From NCBI GenBank assembly GCA_011388675.1, contig DROW01000173.1:1-32205 (forward strand): a stretch of 32,205 nucleotides of DNA, written 5' to 3'. The stretch comes from Chloroflexota bacterium (GTDB taxonomy: Bacteria; Chloroflexota; Anaerolineae; B4-G1; DUEL01). Position 1 is the stretch's first letter. The number at the start of each line of letters is the position of its first letter. The notes beneath the pieces were generated by a model. That model worked only from the letters and a program-made list of their open reading frames with translations, ran no database searches and was not told where the DNA came from. Position numbers and translations under genes: made by a program. Of this stretch, positions 18,454 to 26,286 are shown one piece after another.

Positions 18454-19551
18454 ATGTCCGCCCGGGTTTCGCACGTATTGTGCTACTACATCGGTTTCAA
18501 CCTGGTCCAGGGGATCGGGCCGGCCCGGCTGCGGATGTTGCTGGACGCCTTCGGCGACGTCGAGGCAGCCTGGCACGCCCCCGCCGACGCGCTCCGCCGG
18601 GCGGGGCTGGACCGTCGATCGCTGCACAACCTGCTGGAGACCCGATCGCGGGTGGACCTCGACCAGGAGGTGAGGCGGGTAATCCGGGCGGGCGTCCAGG
18701 CCATCACCTGGGAGGACCCCGATTACCCCGCTCTCCTGCGGGAGATCCCCGACCCGCCGCCGCTCCTCTACGTCCGCGGCACGCTGGAACCGGAGGACGC
18801 CTGGGCGGTGGCGGTGGTCGGCACGCGGAGGGCCAGCGTCTACGGGAAAGAGGTTACCCGCCGGTTGGTGACCGACCTGGCCCGCAGCGGCATCACCATC
18901 GTCAGCGGCCTGGCCCGGGGGATCGACGGCGTCGCCCACCGGACGGCGCTGGAGGCCGGAGGGCGTACCATCGCCGTCCTCGGCTGTGGGGTGGACCGGA
19001 TCTATCCGCCGGAGCATCGGGCGCTGGCCCGTCGGATCATCGAGCAGGGAGCGCTGATCAGCGAGTACCCCCTGGGCACGCCGCCGGACGCGCGGAACTT
19101 CCCGCCACGCAACCGGATCATCAGCGGCCTGAGCCTGGGCGTGCTGATCACCGAGGCCGGGCGGGGGAGCGGGGCGTTGATCACCGCCGACTACGCCGCC
19201 GAGCAGGGGCGGGACGTCTTCGCCGTGCCGGGTTCCATCCTGGCCGCGGGATCCGCCGGGACCAATCGGCTCATCCAGGAGGGGGCCAAGTTGGTGACGG
19301 AATCGGCGGACATCCTGCGGGAGTTGAACCTCACGATGGTCGCCGAGCAGGCGCAGGCGCGGGAAGTTCTGCCCGAGACGGAGACGGAGGCTGCCATCCT
19401 GGCCCATCTGGGTCCAGAGCCGATCCACGTCGACGACCTGGGCCGGGCGGTGGGGCTGCCCATCGCCGAGGTCACCAGTGCCCTCACCCTGATGGAACTC
19501 AAGGGGCTGGTGCGGCAGGTGGGGGGGATGAAGTACGTCGCCGCGCGTTAG
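18454..19551 (+). CDS. dprA: DNA-processing protein DprA
   Basis: VVGTRRASVYGKEVTRRLVTDLARSGITIVSGLARGIDGVAHRTALEAGGRTIAVLGCGVDRIYPPEHRALARRI; C-terminal winged helix. Confidence 0.95.
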   Translation: MSARVSHVLCYYIGFNLVQGIGPARLRMLLDAFGDVEAAWHAPADALRRAGLDRRSLHNLLETRSRVDLDQEVRRVIRAGVQAITWEDPDYPALLREIPDPPPLLYVRGTLEPEDAWAVAVVGTRRASVYGKEVTRRLVTDLARSGITIVSGLARGIDGVAHRTALEAGGRTIAVLGCGVDRIYPPEHRALARRIIEQGALISEYPLGTPPDARNFPPRNRIISGLSLGVLITEAGRGSGALITADYAAEQGRDVFAVPGSILAAGSAGTNRLIQEGAKLVTESADILRELNLTMVAEQAQAREVLPETETEAAILAHLGPEPIHVDDLGRAVGLPIAEVTSALTLMELKGLVRQVGGMKYVAAR

Positions 19552-19578
19552 CCTGGGGCCTGCTGAAAGGAGGGAACC

Positions 19579-19905
19579 GTGATCAAGACCGAGGTGACGA
19601 GGGGGCGGCCGATCCAGGCGGGTGGGGTCCGATTGGTGCCCATCGTCCGGCGGACCAGCGGGGTGTGGCGGCGGGCCACCATCGGCCGAGGGGTTGGCGC
19701 TCGGGGTGGGGGATTCGTCCATCTGTACCCCATCGGCGTGGTGGTTCAGGAAGGGGAGAGCGAGCGGTTCATCGCCATCCCCGACGAAACCCGTTGGACC
19801 CTGCGCCGCTTCCTGGCTGTGGGGGTCGCGGTGATGCTCTTGTCGCTGTGGATCGGTTGGATGGCGGGTGCGCTATCGAGAGAGGAGGAGCAGGATGGAG
19901 GGTGA
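19579..19905 (+). CDS. Small membrane protein with diverged GerW/YtfJ-like core
   Basis: RGRPIQAGGVRLVPIVRRTSGVW resembles downstream FGKPVVAEGRTLIPVAEVAYGFG; C-terminal TM. Confidence 0.6.
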   Translation: MIKTEVTRGRPIQAGGVRLVPIVRRTSGVWRRATIGRGVGARGGGFVHLYPIGVVVQEGESERFIAIPDETRWTLRRFLAVGVAVMLLSLWIGWMAGALSREEEQDGG

Positions 19906-20275
19906 ATTGCAACGGTTGTTCGATTCGGTGGAAGCGTTGGGGCGAAAGGCGAACGTCAACGCAGCGTTCGGCAAGCCGGTTGTTGCGGAGGGGCGGACCC
20001 TGATTCCGGTGGCGGAGGTGGCCTACGGGTTCGGCCTGGGATTCGGCGTGGCGGCCGAGGAGGAGGGCGAGGCCGGGGCCGAGAGCAACGTCGGCGGGGG
20101 CGGCGGGGGCGGCGTCCGCAGCCGCCCGGTGGCGATGGTCGAGATCACGCCTGAGGAGGTCCGCGTCGAGCCGCTGATGGATGAGGGGAAGATCGCCCTG
20201 GCAGGCATCCTTCTGGTTGGCTGGTCCGTCTTCTGGATCGCTAGGGCGCTGATGCGGATCTTCGGCAAACGGTAA
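19895..20275 (+). CDS. GerW (YtfJ) family protein
   Basis: NVNAAFGKPVVAEGRTLIPVAEVAYGFGLGFGVAAEE...GGGGGGGVRSRPVAMVEITPEEVRVEPL; C-terminal TM. Confidence 0.88.
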   Translation: MEGELQRLFDSVEALGRKANVNAAFGKPVVAEGRTLIPVAEVAYGFGLGFGVAAEEEGEAGAESNVGGGGGGGVRSRPVAMVEITPEEVRVEPLMDEGKIALAGILLVGWSVFWIARALMRIFGKR

Positions 20276-20280
20276 CTCTA

Positions 20281-20309
20281 TTGGTCCCCCGACAACAGCG
20301 TGGTATAAT
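20281..20309 (+). promoter_or_regulatory. Promoter upstream of lgt
   Basis: TTGGTC - 17 - TATAAT with extended TGG. Confidence 0.55.
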
Positions 20310-20328
20310 CGGTATGAAGGTTATTCTC

Positions 20329-20394
20329 ACCACAGAGACACAGAGATCGCAGAGTTTTCTCTAAATTCTCTTTAACCTCCGTGTCCTCTGTGGT
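20329..20394. repeat. CACAGAG-family inverted repeat, copy D, in predicted lgt 5' leader
   Basis: accacagagacacagag ... ctccgtgtcctctgtggt. Confidence 0.8.
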
Positions 20395-20415
20395 ATTTCA
20401 GACAGAGGGAGATAT

Positions 20416-21294
20416 ATGACTCCACCCGTTGATCCCGTACTCATACAGATCGGCCCCTTCGCCGTCCACTGGTACGGCGTCCTCATCCTCACCGGCGTCC
20501 TGCTGGGGGCGGTTTACGCCACGCGGCAGGCTCCCCGCCACGGGATCGACCCCGACCATATCTGGAACGGGCTGACCCTGGCGGTGATCCTGGGCATCAT
20601 CGGTGCCCGCCTGTACCACGTGTTCTCCACGCCCGCCGGATGCACCCCCGAGACGGGGTACGCCTGCGGATGGCCGTGGTATCGGAACCATCCGGAGGAC
20701 ATCGTGAAGATCTGGCAGGGTGGTCTGGGGATCTATGGAGCCATCATCGGGGGCGCGCTGGGCATCATCCTCTACGCACGCGCCTACAAACTCTCTATTC
20801 CCACGCTGCTCGACCTCGGCGCGCCGGGGTTGGCGCTGGGGCAGGCGATCGGCCGATGGGGCAACTTCATCAATCAGGAACTGTACGGCCCTCCCACCGG
20901 TTCCTCCTGGTTCGGGTTGCGGATCGACGCCGAGCACCGCCTGCCCATCTACAAGGACCTCCCACCGGACACCCTGTTCCACCCCACCTTTCTCTACGAA
21001 TCGCTGTGGTGCCTCGCCCTCTTCATCGTCCTGGCGACGATCGCCCGCAAACTGGAGCGGCGGCTGTACCCGGGCGACGTTTTCGCCGCCTACCTCATCG
21101 GCTACCCTCTGGGTCGCTTCTGGATCGAGTTCTTCCGCCCCGATGCCTGGAAGATCGGACCGCTGGCGACGGCCCAGTGGGTGGCTCTGCTTCTGATCGT
21201 GCTCAGCGGGGCTTATCTCGTGATCCGGCACCGATGGGGAAAGAGGCAGGCGGCCGTCCAGGGTGAGGCGGGCGAGGAGGGCGTGGAGGCGTAA
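20416..21294 (+). CDS. lgt: Prolipoprotein diacylglyceryl transferase
   Basis: HWYGVLILTGVLLGAVYATRQA; GGLGIYGAIIGGALGI; GLALGQAIGRWGNFINQELYGPPT; HPTFLYESLW. Confidence 0.97.
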   Translation: MTPPVDPVLIQIGPFAVHWYGVLILTGVLLGAVYATRQAPRHGIDPDHIWNGLTLAVILGIIGARLYHVFSTPAGCTPETGYACGWPWYRNHPEDIVKIWQGGLGIYGAIIGGALGIILYARAYKLSIPTLLDLGAPGLALGQAIGRWGNFINQELYGPPTGSSWFGLRIDAEHRLPIYKDLPPDTLFHPTFLYESLWCLALFIVLATIARKLERRLYPGDVFAAYLIGYPLGRFWIEFFRPDAWKIGPLATAQWVALLLIVLSGAYLVIRHRWGKRQAAVQGEAGEEGVEA

Positions 21295-21369
21295 TCGGGG
21301 CGGGGGGTGGAGATGCCCGAAGCGGGCCTATCGGCGGAGGAGAAGAAGACGCAGATTAGGGGGGCGTGG

Positions 21370-21399
21370 GGCCCAATGCCTGGGGCATTGGGCCTTTTT
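21370..21399 (+). terminator. Intrinsic terminator after lgt
   Basis: GGCCCAATGCC tgg GGCATTGGGCC TTTTT. Confidence 0.92.
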
Positions 21400-21421
21400 C
21401 GTTTTGAGTCGAGGAGGGAGT

Positions 21422-22123
21422 ATGGAGCGGGCCAGACGACTGTATCGATTACAAGAACTGGACCTGGATGAGGAGAAGACGCGGCGGCGATTGGCGGAGG
21501 TGGAAGAGGCCCTGGGTGAGACCGAACGGCTCCGATCGGCCCGGAAGGCGGTGGAGAAGGCCACCGAGGCGGTCCGTCAATGGACCGTTCGGCAGCAGGA
21601 TCTGGAACTCCAGGTGGGGGCTCTGAAGAAGAAGATCGCCGACTCCGAACGGCGGCTGTACAGCGGCAGCGTGCGGAACCCGAAGGAGTTGAGCGACCTC
21701 CAGGCGGAGGTTGCCTCCCTGCGGCGGCGGCTGGAGCGGCGGGAGGAGGAACTCCTGGAGGCTATGATCGGCCGGGAGGAGGCGGAGGAGGCGGCACAGC
21801 AGGCCCAGGAGCAGTTGGAGGCGGTGGAGCGGGAGTGGGAGGCTGAGCAGCGGGCGTTGCGAGAGGAAAAGGATCGGCTGGAGGCCCATTTGGAGGAGAT
21901 CGCGGAATTGCGGGGAACGTTGCTCCCCTCTATTCCGCCGGGGGACCTGGAGGTTTACCGCTCGCTGCGGCAGACTAAAGGAGGGTTGGCCGTGGCACGG
22001 GTGGTGAATGGGGCCTGCGTCGGGTGCGGTATGGAGGTCCCCTCCGCCCGGCTTCAGGCGGCGCGAGGGAGCGAATTGGTGTTCTGCGGAAACTGCGAGC
22101 GCGTCCTGCTGGTCGAGGGATAA
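21422..22123 (+). CDS. C4-type zinc ribbon coiled-coil protein (COG1579-like)
   Basis: Long coiled coil; RNPKELSDLQAEVASLRRRL; C-terminal CVGCGMEVPSARLQAARGSELVFCGNCERVL. Confidence 0.9.
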   Translation: MERARRLYRLQELDLDEEKTRRRLAEVEEALGETERLRSARKAVEKATEAVRQWTVRQQDLELQVGALKKKIADSERRLYSGSVRNPKELSDLQAEVASLRRRLERREEELLEAMIGREEAEEAAQQAQEQLEAVEREWEAEQRALREEKDRLEAHLEEIAELRGTLLPSIPPGDLEVYRSLRQTKGGLAVARVVNGACVGCGMEVPSARLQAARGSELVFCGNCERVLLVEG

Positions 22124-22231
22124 CAACAGACCACGGCCCCCTTTGGGCGAGGGGGCCGTGGTCTGCGAAAGGAGGGTTACCACAAACGGCCTCTGATGCG
22201 GAACAGGGGGCGGGGGACCTGTCCAGCATCG
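22120..22231 (-). ncRNA. Candidate ~110 nt RNA, promoter and terminator framed
   Basis: Minus-strand TTGACC-17-TATAGT (22238-22266) and perfect 16-bp stem at 22127-22165 followed by TTGTT; no matching CDS. Confidence 0.4.
22127..22165. terminator. Perfect 16-bp hairpin, terminator-like
   Basis: CAGACCACGGCCCCCT ttgggcg AGGGGGCCGTGGTCTG. Confidence 0.75.
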
Positions 22232-22237
22232 CTTCCA

Positions 22238-22266
22238 ACTATACTAGAGAAATGGACGAGGGTCAA
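22238..22266 (-). promoter_or_regulatory. Orphan minus-strand promoter
   Basis: TTGACC (ggtcaa 22261-22266), 17-nt spacer, TATAGT (actata 22238-22243). Confidence 0.55.
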
Positions 22267-22407
22267 TAGGAAATCGGTACTAGTACCTCGTCAAGATGGA
22301 GGTCCTTTTGGTGCGGCGGCTTCGCTGCGACGTTGAGGGGGGAGATCTGACACGGGCTGGAGCAGGGGGCCGGTGGTTTGCTCTACGCGGCGCAGGCTCT
22401 CGTGGTG

Positions 22408-22563
22408 CAGGCTAACAGCCCGCGCCACGCAGGCTAACAGCCCCCGCTACCGCAGGCTGACAGCCCGCGCTACGCAGGCTAACAGCCCCCGCTGCCGCAG
22501 GCTGACAGCCCGCGCCACGCAGGCTAACAGCCCGCGCTACGCAGGCTGACAGCCCGCGCTACG
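22408..22563. repeat. Tandem array of seven 22-23 bp hairpin-forming units
   Basis: Units caggct(a/g)acagccc(g/c)cgc(t/c)(a/g)c(c)g; each contains GCAGGCT-RAC-AGCCCGC stem with one mismatch. Confidence 0.95.
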
Positions 22564-22749
22564 TTAGCGTCTCACCGGTGGGAAGAAGTTTGACCCCGGA
22601 GGGGGAAGTTCGTCACCGCTGACTTGTGTCATTTGTCACTACCCCGTTCCCTGTTTTCGCGGTATGATACGCGCGACGTAGGCAGGCCGGCGCCCAGCAA
22701 GGGTGCCCTCCGCAAGCCACATCGCACCTCTCCTCCTTTCCTTGGCTGG

Positions 22750-22791
22750 CGGTCCCCCGGGGCCCCCACACCCGGGGGACCGGCTCTTTTT
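22750..22791 (+). terminator. Intrinsic terminator upstream of prmA
   Basis: GGTCCCCCGGG (22751-22761) / CCCGGGGGACC (22771-22781) followed by GGCTCTTTTT. Confidence 0.85.
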
Positions 22792-22818
22792 ATCGCTCCT
22801 GTCCGCCCTTTCTCCGGT

Positions 22819-22846
22819 TTGACTATGCCTCATCAGGCGGTAGAAT
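22819..22846 (+). promoter_or_regulatory. prmA promoter, -10 9 nt from ATG
   Basis: TTGACT - 16 nt - TAGAAT. Confidence 0.6.
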
Positions 22847-22855
22847 TCTGGGCGT

Positions 22856-23728
22856 ATGGAATGGCTTGAAGTCAGCCTGACGGTCGACAAAGAGATAGCG
22901 GAGGCGGTCGCCGACGTGCTGGCCCGCTTCGCCCACAGAGGGGTTGTCATCGAGGCTGGACCGGAGGGGATCGGGGCGGGCCCGGTCGTGGTGCGGGCCT
23001 ACCTTCCCGTAGACGGCCGCCTGCCCCAGACCCGGCACCGGCTAGAGGAGGCCCTCTGGCACCTGGGTCAGATCTCTCCCCTGCCCGAGCCGTCCTACCG
23101 GCGCATCGCCGAGGCCGACTGGGCGGAGGCGTGGAAGCAACACCTCCGCGTCCTCCATATCGGCCACCGCCTCGTGGTCCGCCCCTCGTGGCTGGAGTAC
23201 GCCCCGCGGGAAGAAGAGGTGGTGATCGTCCTGGACCCCGGAATGGCGTTCGGAACGGGGCTTCATCCCACCACCCAGATGTGCCTGGTCGCACTGGAGG
23301 AGCACGTCCGGCCCGGCACGTCACTGCTGGATCTGGGGACCGGGTCCGGCATTCTCTCCATCGCCGGGGCCAAACTGGGGGCGGAGCGGGTGTTGGCGCT
23401 GGACAAGGACCCGCAGGCGGTGGAAGTCGCCCGGGAGAACGTCCTGCGCAACGGGGTGGCGGATCGGGTGACGGTGATGGAAGGATCGCTGGCTCAGGCC
23501 CACGGCCGTTTCGATGTGGTGGTGGTCAACATCCTGGCCCGGGTCATCGTCGAGATGCTGGAGCAGGGCCTCGCGGAGCGATTGGCACCTGGGGGGCGGC
23601 TGATCCTCGCTGGTCTGATCGTCGATCAGGAGGCGGAGGTGGTGGCGGCGCTGCACCGGGCCGGGTTGAGGCCTGCCGGGCGGCAGCAGATCGACGATTG
23701 GGTTGGGTTGGTGGCCCTTCCCGGGTGA
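22856..23728 (+). CDS. prmA: Ribosomal protein L11 methyltransferase
   Basis: WAEAWKQHLRVLHIGHRLVVRPSW; IVLDPGMAFGTGLHPTTQMCLVALEE; LLDLGTGSGILSIAGAKLGAERVLALDKDPQAVEVARENVLRNGV. Confidence 0.95.
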   Translation: MEWLEVSLTVDKEIAEAVADVLARFAHRGVVIEAGPEGIGAGPVVVRAYLPVDGRLPQTRHRLEEALWHLGQISPLPEPSYRRIAEADWAEAWKQHLRVLHIGHRLVVRPSWLEYAPREEEVVIVLDPGMAFGTGLHPTTQMCLVALEEHVRPGTSLLDLGTGSGILSIAGAKLGAERVLALDKDPQAVEVARENVLRNGVADRVTVMEGSLAQAHGRFDVVVVNILARVIVEMLEQGLAERLAPGGRLILAGLIVDQEAEVVAALHRAGLRPAGRQQIDDWVGLVALPG

Positions 23729-23731
23729 TCC

Positions 23732-25246
23732 TCACCAGCCCGGGCCGCGCGGCTGGTCGTCCACCAGATCTTCCAGCGGCTTGTCCGGTCCCGTCCCCTG
23801 GGCCCGGATCCACTCGATCACCGGCTCCCGCCAGTGGATGCCCGTGTCGTAGGCGTCGGGGTCCTGCTGTGAGAACAGGTAGTCGTCGCCGCCCTGGTAG
23901 ATGTAACTGTTGACCAGGACGTGGTAGGTGGCCCTGGGATCGATGGGGGTGCCGTCGGCCAGATAGACGGTTAGGCTCTCTCCCGTGCCTTCCATCCACA
24001 TCCCCGCCACCGCTCCACCGCAGCAACGCAGGTTCTCCACCACCTCCTCGCCGGTCAGTTCCACCTCGGTCAGGGTGTTCTCGAAGGGCAGGACGGCCAC
24101 GATGTCGGCGAGGGTGATCTCCCCCGGCGGGATGTCTTCCCGGAAGCCTCCCAGGTTGGAGATCGCCAGGTCGGCCTGGGGGTAGAACCATAGCCAGGCG
24201 TCGGTGACCAGGTTGTACATCTCCCAACCGACGGGGATGCCCTCGGCAGTGTAGCCGATGACCTCTCCCAGCGCTTCCTCGGTTCGCCCCGCCCACCGGT
24301 CCACGAGCGCCGCTACCTCGGGGTCCGGCGCGACCGGGGGGCCTTTGCTCGTCCGGTAGCGGTTCCACAGCGCCCGGGCCTCCTGATCCACGACCGTGCC
24401 GGTGGCGGAGTCGTACAGGAGGTCCACCCGGACCGCGTAGGCCATATGAGCGCCTGGTGCGATCACCTGGACGCCTTTTCGTTCAGCGATCACCAGCCGG
24501 TGGCAATGACCGCCGGCCAGAAGAGGAACCCCCAACTCGGCGGCTACCGGAGTCAGGTCCAGCAGGTCTCCCCCGCAGATGTGGCTGATGACGATGACCA
24601 GGTCGGCTCCCTCGGCGCGGACGCGCGGGACCGTCTTCCGCAGGGCCTCGGCGTAGTCGCCGAAGGCCAGTCCCTCCACGTGCTCGGGCATCACGATCTC
24701 CGGCGTCGTCTTCAGGCTGAGGCCGACGATGCCGACGCGGACGCCGTTCACCTCGCGGATGGTGTAGGGTAGGGCGTAGGCGGGGGGCTGATCGGTCGCG
24801 ACCTCGGTGAGGTTGGCGGAGAGGAAAGGGAAGTCGGCCTGGCTAGCCCGCGCCGCCAGCACCTCCGGCCCGTAATCGAAGTCGTGGTTGCCCAGCGCAG
24901 CCGCGTCGTACCCCATCCGGTTGAAGACGTCGATGGTGGATTCGCCCTGGAACCAGGAGGAGATGGCCGGGCCGACCCACATATCGCCGCCGCTGAGCAG
25001 GAGGGCGGTGTCCGACTCGGGGTCGTAGCCCTCCTGGCGCAGGACGGCCATCAGACCGGCCGCTCCGCCGACCGTGTAGATCCCGTCCTCTCGTGGCTCC
25101 AGGTACCCGTGTTCGTCGGAGGTGTAGAAGATGGTGATCCGACGAGCCTCCGCGGGTGGCGCGGGGGAGAGGGGGGAGGACGAGGGGGAAGGGGCGCAGG
25201 CGATCAGCAGGAACAGAAGGACGAAAAAGACGATGTATCGTTTCAT
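23732..25246 (-). CDS. 5'-nucleotidase / UshA-like metallophosphoesterase lipoprotein
   Basis: Lipobox LLIACAPS; ITIFYTSDEHGYLEP; SGGDMWVG; GNHDFDYG; C-terminal 5'-nucleotidase domain NLGGFREDIPPGEITLADIVAVLPFENTLTEVELTG. Confidence 0.92.
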   Translation of the reverse strand: MKRYIVFFVLLFLLIACAPSPSSSPLSPAPPAEARRITIFYTSDEHGYLEPREDGIYTVGGAAGLMAVLRQEGYDPESDTALLLSGGDMWVGPAISSWFQGESTIDVFNRMGYDAAALGNHDFDYGPEVLAARASQADFPFLSANLTEVATDQPPAYALPYTIREVNGVRVGIVGLSLKTTPEIVMPEHVEGLAFGDYAEALRKTVPRVRAEGADLVIVISHICGGDLLDLTPVAAELGVPLLAGGHCHRLVIAERKGVQVIAPGAHMAYAVRVDLLYDSATGTVVDQEARALWNRYRTSKGPPVAPDPEVAALVDRWAGRTEEALGEVIGYTAEGIPVGWEMYNLVTDAWLWFYPQADLAISNLGGFREDIPPGEITLADIVAVLPFENTLTEVELTGEEVVENLRCCGGAVAGMWMEGTGESLTVYLADGTPIDPRATYHVLVNSYIYQGGDDYLFSQQDPDAYDTGIHWREPVIEWIRAQGTGPDKPLEDLVDDQPRGPGW

Positions 25247-26286
25247 ACTGCCCCTTCAGGCGGCGGCTCGGGCGGAAGGTCCCCCAACAGCCTCCGCAGG
25301 TTCAGCAGATCGTGGCGCAGACGCTGGATCTGACGATGGGTTTCCCTCTCCCCCCGGAAGGAGGACCGGCGGTGCTTGGCGAAGGCCAGTTCTGTAGCCA
25401 GCCGGTAGAACTTCCCCAGCCGCCACCAACGGACGAGGTCCCCGCGGAGCAGGACCCGGGTGCGCTCCCGGACCCGGGCCCAGTAGGACTGGATCACGCG
25501 GTAGTCGGCCTCGCTGATCGTTCCCTGCTCGACCTCGCCTTTCAGGTAACGGACGATCCAGGCCCGCTCGCGGACGGAGAGCCAGATGAGGATGGCGAAC
25601 AGGGTGATCACTCCGCCCCAGTCGGAAGCCAGGCTGAACAGCAGCGGCCAGCAGGTCGCGCCGGCCAGGGTGGCTCCGGCGTTGTGGAGGGCGTGGAGGG
25701 TGGCCCCCGCCCCCAGGCCCAGGAACGGAGCGGCGATCTTGACCGCCCAGCGGGGGGAGGTGCGGGCCAGGGCGATCCCCAAGCCCGTGCAGCCGGTGAA
25801 GAGGGCGTGGTTGAGGCCGAAGAGGACCGCCCGGAAGAAGGCCAATTCCAACGTCGCCGGTACCCCTCCTCTGTCGAACACGCTCAGGAAATACAGCAGG
25901 TTCTCCGTCGCGGCGAACCCGAAGCCGACCAGGCCCCCGTACAGAATGCCGTCCAGCGGAGTATCGATCTCCCGCCGGTAGAAGAGAAGGAGCAGCAGAA
26001 GGGCCAGGCCTTTGAAGGGCTCCTCCGTGATCGGAGCGATCACGGTGGCCGAGACCAGGTCGGCCCCCAGACCCGGTTTGATCATTTCCTGGAGGGGGAT
26101 ATCCAGCAGGACCTGGGAGATGAAGGAGAAGATGACGGCGGGCACGGCTCCCCAGAGAAAAGCGGCGATGATGAGGCGCAGTGGCTCCTTCTCGTACCGG
26201 TCGAACCACCAGAGAACCGTCGCGTATAACACCATCGGCACGATCGCCAGGACAAGGACGACCAGCAAACCAGCAAGAATCTCCAT
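25243..26286 (-). CDS. PrsW family intramembrane metalloprotease
   Basis: WWFDRYEKEPLRLIIAAFLWGAVPA; APITEEPFKGLALLLLLLFYRREIDTPLDGILYGGLVGFGFAATENLLYF; GLNHALFTGCTGLGI. Confidence 0.92.
   Translation of the reverse strand: MEILAGLLVVLVLAIVPMVLYATVLWWFDRYEKEPLRLIIAAFLWGAVPAVIFSFISQVLLDIPLQEMIKPGLGADLVSATVIAPITEEPFKGLALLLLLLFYRREIDTPLDGILYGGLVGFGFAATENLLYFLSVFDRGGVPATLELAFFRAVLFGLNHALFTGCTGLGIALARTSPRWAVKIAAPFLGLGAGATLHALHNAGATLAGATCWPLLFSLASDWGGVITLFAILIWLSVRERAWIVRYLKGEVEQGTISEADYRVIQSYWARVRERTRVLLRGDLVRWWRLGKFYRLATELAFAKHRRSSFRGERETHRQIQRLRHDLLNLRRLLGDLPPEPPPEGAV

Noticed and set aside
18480-20003. 507-aa plus-strand ORF overlapping dprA and the GerW-like genes
   Set aside because: Out-of-frame; Gly/Arg/Pro-rich translation typical of a +1 frame of GC-rich coding DNA.
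22171-22190. T-box-like string ggagggttaccacaaacgg
   Set aside because: Only loosely resembles AGGGTGGNACCGCG, lies downstream of the hairpin rather than before it, and no aminoacyl-tRNA synthetase or amino acid gene follows.
22408-22563. Possible CRISPR array
   Set aside because: Units are contiguous with no spacers and no cas genes are nearby; it is a simple tandem array.
22120-22800. rnpB, ffs (SRP RNA) or tmRNA in the large intergenic gap
   Set aside because: I looked for the conserved cores (e.g. GGAAGNAGC-type SRP tip, RNase P GAGGAAAGTCC/ACAGAA) and did not find them.
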